Source of the DNA: Parasponia andersonii
Taxonomy: Eukaryota > Streptophyta > Magnoliopsida > Rosales > Cannabaceae
Direction of reading: 5' to 3'
Length of the DNA: 64,000 nt
Assembly (NCBI GenBank): GCA_002914805.1
Contig: JXTB01000212.1
Coordinates: 424,933-488,932 of the forward strand
Part shown: in pieces, positions 61,050 to 64,000 of the stretch
Layout: each line of letters opens with the position of its first letter
How positions within the stretch are numbered: position 1 is the first letter of the stretch
Made by a program: the position numbers and the translations under genes
Notes under the pieces: generated by a model
Seen by the model: only the letters and a program-made list of their open reading frames with translations
Databases searched by the model: none
Told to the model about the DNA's origin: nothing

Positions 61050-63717
61050 AAAACCCAAATCATTTCAGAGCAACTCCTCCAGCATCGTTTCGTTCTTCAT
61101 CTTACACAATTCTAGTATCTTCTCCGACGGAGTTATCACAATCCTTCAGACCATATTTCAATCCCTTTGTTTTCGAAGAAAGGTTAGTATATTTCTTCTC
61201 TCCTATTATTCTTCGTCTGTCTCGAAAAAACTTATTCGCAGTTTTTATTTCTAGGAATTGAAACAAACTGTGGAGTCCAAATAACCTGAATAAGAACCCA
61301 TCCCATATTCGGATAAACTGGAATGGGGATTTTTCAGATCCCCTTTACTGGTTCGTAGAATAGACTCTTTTGTTTAGATAATGGACGAAGACGAACTCGT
61401 AAAAGAGTTTTTAGAGTCTAAAACCCTATTTATTTATTTATTTTTGACGAACTGCTCGAGCAATTTTTATGAATCCGTAGATCGATCAGAAAAAATTCGA
61501 TGAGCTTGTTTGTTAATACATTCCTAGGATGAACCCCCAAAATTTGCTTGCATATAGCGAAGATCCTTGATGCTCGCATAGGACTAAACCCATCTGTATT
61601 TCTTTTCAGATGTCTAGTAGTAAGGATTTTAGGGAAGGGAATGCATTCTCAGGAGAATCTGAGAACTCCAGTGTTAGCTCCATAAACCTTGAAGATTACC
61701 TTGAGCCAGAACTTGAAGTAGAGATAACCGGGGTCAGGCAAAATAATCCTCGCATAGGCAACCTCCCTCAAGACCAGTGGCCTCGGCATATCAGGGATGC
61801 CCCTGCCTTTGCAACGGACTATCAATACGTAGAGGGGAATTGGTCATGTACCAATATAAGGACGAGCTGCGCAACGAACAAGCTCAGCAAAATCGTGTGC
61901 AACTATAAGATTGCCATCCCTCTTCATCTTCCCATGGAATTCAATCGACCACACACACTACTACGTGGAATTGCCTTATTTTCTGAAGCAGTTCTCAAAT
62001 GCGGTGTCCATCTCCCACTTCATCCATATATAAAATCAGTCATCGACTATTATGGGGTCGTCCATTTCCAACTGACTCCAAATACATATAGATATATGGT
62101 AGGTTTGTACATACTTTACCACAAATTAGGTTTAGACTCCCCCACTCCTGAAAAGTTCGCTTGGTTTTACCAAGTGAAATCAAACCCGTCAGATTTTGGC
62201 TTCTTTTATGCGAGCAAGTGGTCGAACTAGGTAATAAAAATAATTTACGGGGTTTGCAACAACATGGAAAAATGGAAAAATCCATTTTCCCACTTTGACT
62301 ATGCGGATAACGGCTTCTTTCAAAATCCTGGTAGGTAGCTTCTCAATTTATCGTCTTTTTCTGTATTATCATATTTATCCTGATCGCACTCGTATATCAT
62401 TGCAGGCAACAGGGAACGGCCCGGACTTTCCAGGGAATAGCTGGCAAGGGTGTATAAAATCAACAACCTTCCAATTGAGGAATTTGATTGGAAGAAGCTT
62501 GGGACTTCCAGGAACCTGGTCGCTTGCGGTTTGCTTCCAAAGGGAGCTGCGTTCCCTGAACCCCCCGTCCGTTCGTCCAGACCTTCGAGCTCGAAGAAAA
62601 AGAAGCCGAGGAAGCAGACGGATAAGAGTACCTCGTCTTCCAAACCTAGGAAACGAAAAGCACCTGCCACCCCTTCAACTTCGGAACCATCTTCTCTAGA
62701 AACAACATCGCCACCAGCTCCTCAACCAGCTCCTCAACAGCAAGTAGGTAATCATATATATATATATACACATATTTTAACCTTCATTGTATTATGTCAC
62801 CTCGCCTACTGACATATCTATAGAGAGATTGTTATTTGTAGCGGCCTGTGAGCACCACCTTCCACTCTCGGGTCCATGGCAAAATCTAAGACACCCGAGA
62901 GCACTCCTCCATCGTCATCGAAAGGGAAAGAGAAGGTCGATAATTCCAAAAAATAAAAAGTCGCCTTCGAGAACATCCTGGCAAGCTCGCCTCCTCCACA
63001 GCCTCAAATAATGAGACATCCCGAACCATCCAAGGAGACTGCCACCACTTCGGAGCCAAACCTGGTAGATAAGGACGAGGAGCTCTTCGCGCTCCTCAAT
63101 CAATTACCGGAGAAGGTTGGTATGAGCGCAACCTTCATTGATCGCTTCACTTCCGAAGAGGGCTGGGAGATGATGAAGCGACGATCTGCCAAGGTTGCCT
63201 TCGGTTCTGTGATGAGGATGCTGGCAAATGTAAGCACCTTTTATTCTCTCTTCAATGTATTATTTCTTGGTATTAATGGTTATATTTTCAGACTGCGGCT
63301 GCTGCTGTCCTAAGGCATGACCCGATCTTTGAATGTTTGGAAAAGGCCGAAAGAGTTGAAGAGATATCCCAAGTATTCAAGAAGTCGGAGAAAGCTCGGT
63401 AGGAGGAGAAAAAAGCTTTTGACTTGGAGAGGCAGCAGCTGCTCGAAGGCCTGGTCAAGGAGAAGCTCGAGAAGGAGAATCTCGAGGAGAAAGTCAAAGA
63501 GCTCGAGAAAACTATCTCCGAGCATCCGGATCACATGAAGGAGGCGACAACAGAGGCGGTTCATAAGGCTATTGAAGAGTTCAAGGCAACCGAACTCAAA
63601 GAGCTCCAAGATAAAGCCAGCGACATCGCCTCGTCGACCATTATTCTTAACATCTTCTGCGAGCATCCGGACTTTGACTTCTCTATCCTTGGCAAGGACG
63701 TGGTCGAGCTTGTCTAG
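61050..63717 (+). pseudogene. Spliced antisense gene of the second Tat element (Transposase_28 / gypsy-type transposon domain), with stops
   Basis: Leader exon to 61182; intron 61183-61609 ending TTTCTTTTCAG; ATG at 61610 directly after the acceptor. Coding exon 61610-62330 reads MSSSKDFREGNAF, LEDYLEPELEVEI, IPLHLPMEFNRPHTLLRG, PLHPYIKSVIDYYGV, QLTPNTYRYMVGLYIL. This is the putative gypsy-type transposon domain. Intron 62331-62405; exon 62406-62743 with a Lys/Arg/Ser/Pro-rich stretch that looks like a nuclear localisation signal; a further exon to 63229 (VAFENILAS...PEKVGMSATFIDRF); intron 63230-63291; last exon with a coiled coil (KEKLEKENLEEKVKELEKT). Stops at 62228, 62438, 62954 and 63400 interrupt it. 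The role is unknown; it is more complete than the copy at 22005. Confidence 0.72.
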
Positions 63718-64000
63718 TATTGGAGGGAGGATACTGCCAAAACTGGAGATGGCGGTGCGAGCACTTTTACATAAAAAACACATTTGTATTCATTTTTTAT
63801 TTTTTTAGTTTTAGAAAAATGCGGGCTTGGTCCCCCTTTTTCTCTTTGCTTGTATACGGGTGCGTGCTTTTTAATGAATGCTTTTTTCTTGTCAGATATA
63901 TATTCCTGCAGAATAATCAAAACATAACATTGTAATTTTAACTAAGTAGTCAATCACTAGGTGACTGATCGGTACACTTTTTGCGATTTGAATCCAACTA
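63718..64000. other. 3' flank of the antisense gene
   Basis: Probably 3' untranslated sequence of the antisense gene and internal element sequence. No coding similarity seen; the element continues off the window. Confidence 0.45.

Larger units (their letters stand above)
59952..64000 (-). mobile_element. Second Tat-lineage retrotransposon, 3' end only (continues beyond the window)
   Basis: The layout matches the left part of the first Tat element: 3' LTR, polypurine tract, then an antisense gene on the plus strand. Its gag-pol should lie on the minus strand to the right of 64000. The LTR sequence differs from that of the first element, so it is another family. Confidence 0.8.

Overview
This is a piece of a plant nuclear genome, most likely from a eudicot. 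It is AT-rich, has spliced genes with short GT-AG introns, plant Ty3/gypsy retrotransposons (chromovirus and Tat lineages), a plant-type nuclear tRNA-Asp(GUC) gene and a local cluster of G-type lectin S-receptor-like serine/threonine kinases (S-domain RLKs, At4g27290-like). I cannot name the species from sequence alone.

The core is the receptor kinase cluster. Four copies look intact, each with seven exons whose phases add up to an uninterrupted reading frame: locus A (minus, 4317-10257, 824 aa), locus B (minus, 12852-17907, 814 aa), locus C (plus, 38917-42382, 819 aa) and locus D (minus, 44854-48515, 822 aa). A fifth copy E (minus, 49905-53482) is a pseudogene with a large deletion in exon 1, lost splice acceptors and an LTR retrotransposon 6 bp upstream of its start codon. 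Two further fragments lie at about 37435-37930 (F) and 59185-59950 (G). The intact proteins have a signal peptide, B-lectin, S-locus glycoprotein, EGF/PAN region, one transmembrane helix and a kinase with its catalytic residues. The grouping of the paralogs by ectodomain (A with C, B with D) contradicts the grouping by kinase domain (A with B, C with D), which suggests past exchange near the transmembrane exon.

Transposable elements fill most of the rest. 1-3745 is the 3' end of a chromovirus (Tekay/Del-like) with a 2.5 kb LTR. 20991-33359 is a full-length 12.4 kb Tat-lineage element on the minus strand, with both LTRs and a perfect 5-bp target duplication (AGATG). It carries decayed gag, protease, RT, two RNase H domains and integrase, three successive tandem-repeat arrays, and a gene-like antisense reading frame with its own TATA box. 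53489-56710 is an internally deleted chromovirus-like element. 59952-64000 is the 3' end of a second Tat-lineage element, again with a spliced antisense ORF; it continues off the window. Almost every in-frame stop I placed in these elements can be explained by a C-to-T (or G-to-A) transition.

Smaller items are a four-copy MITE family sitting in TA microsatellites (one copy has an apparent empty site just downstream), a repeat family sprinkled with AAAACGAC (19.1-19.6 and 43.1-43.6 kb), a triplicated 245-bp module at 35.0-36.0 kb, an intact tRNA-Asp gene, and a tRNA-Asp copy that lost its anticodon arm.
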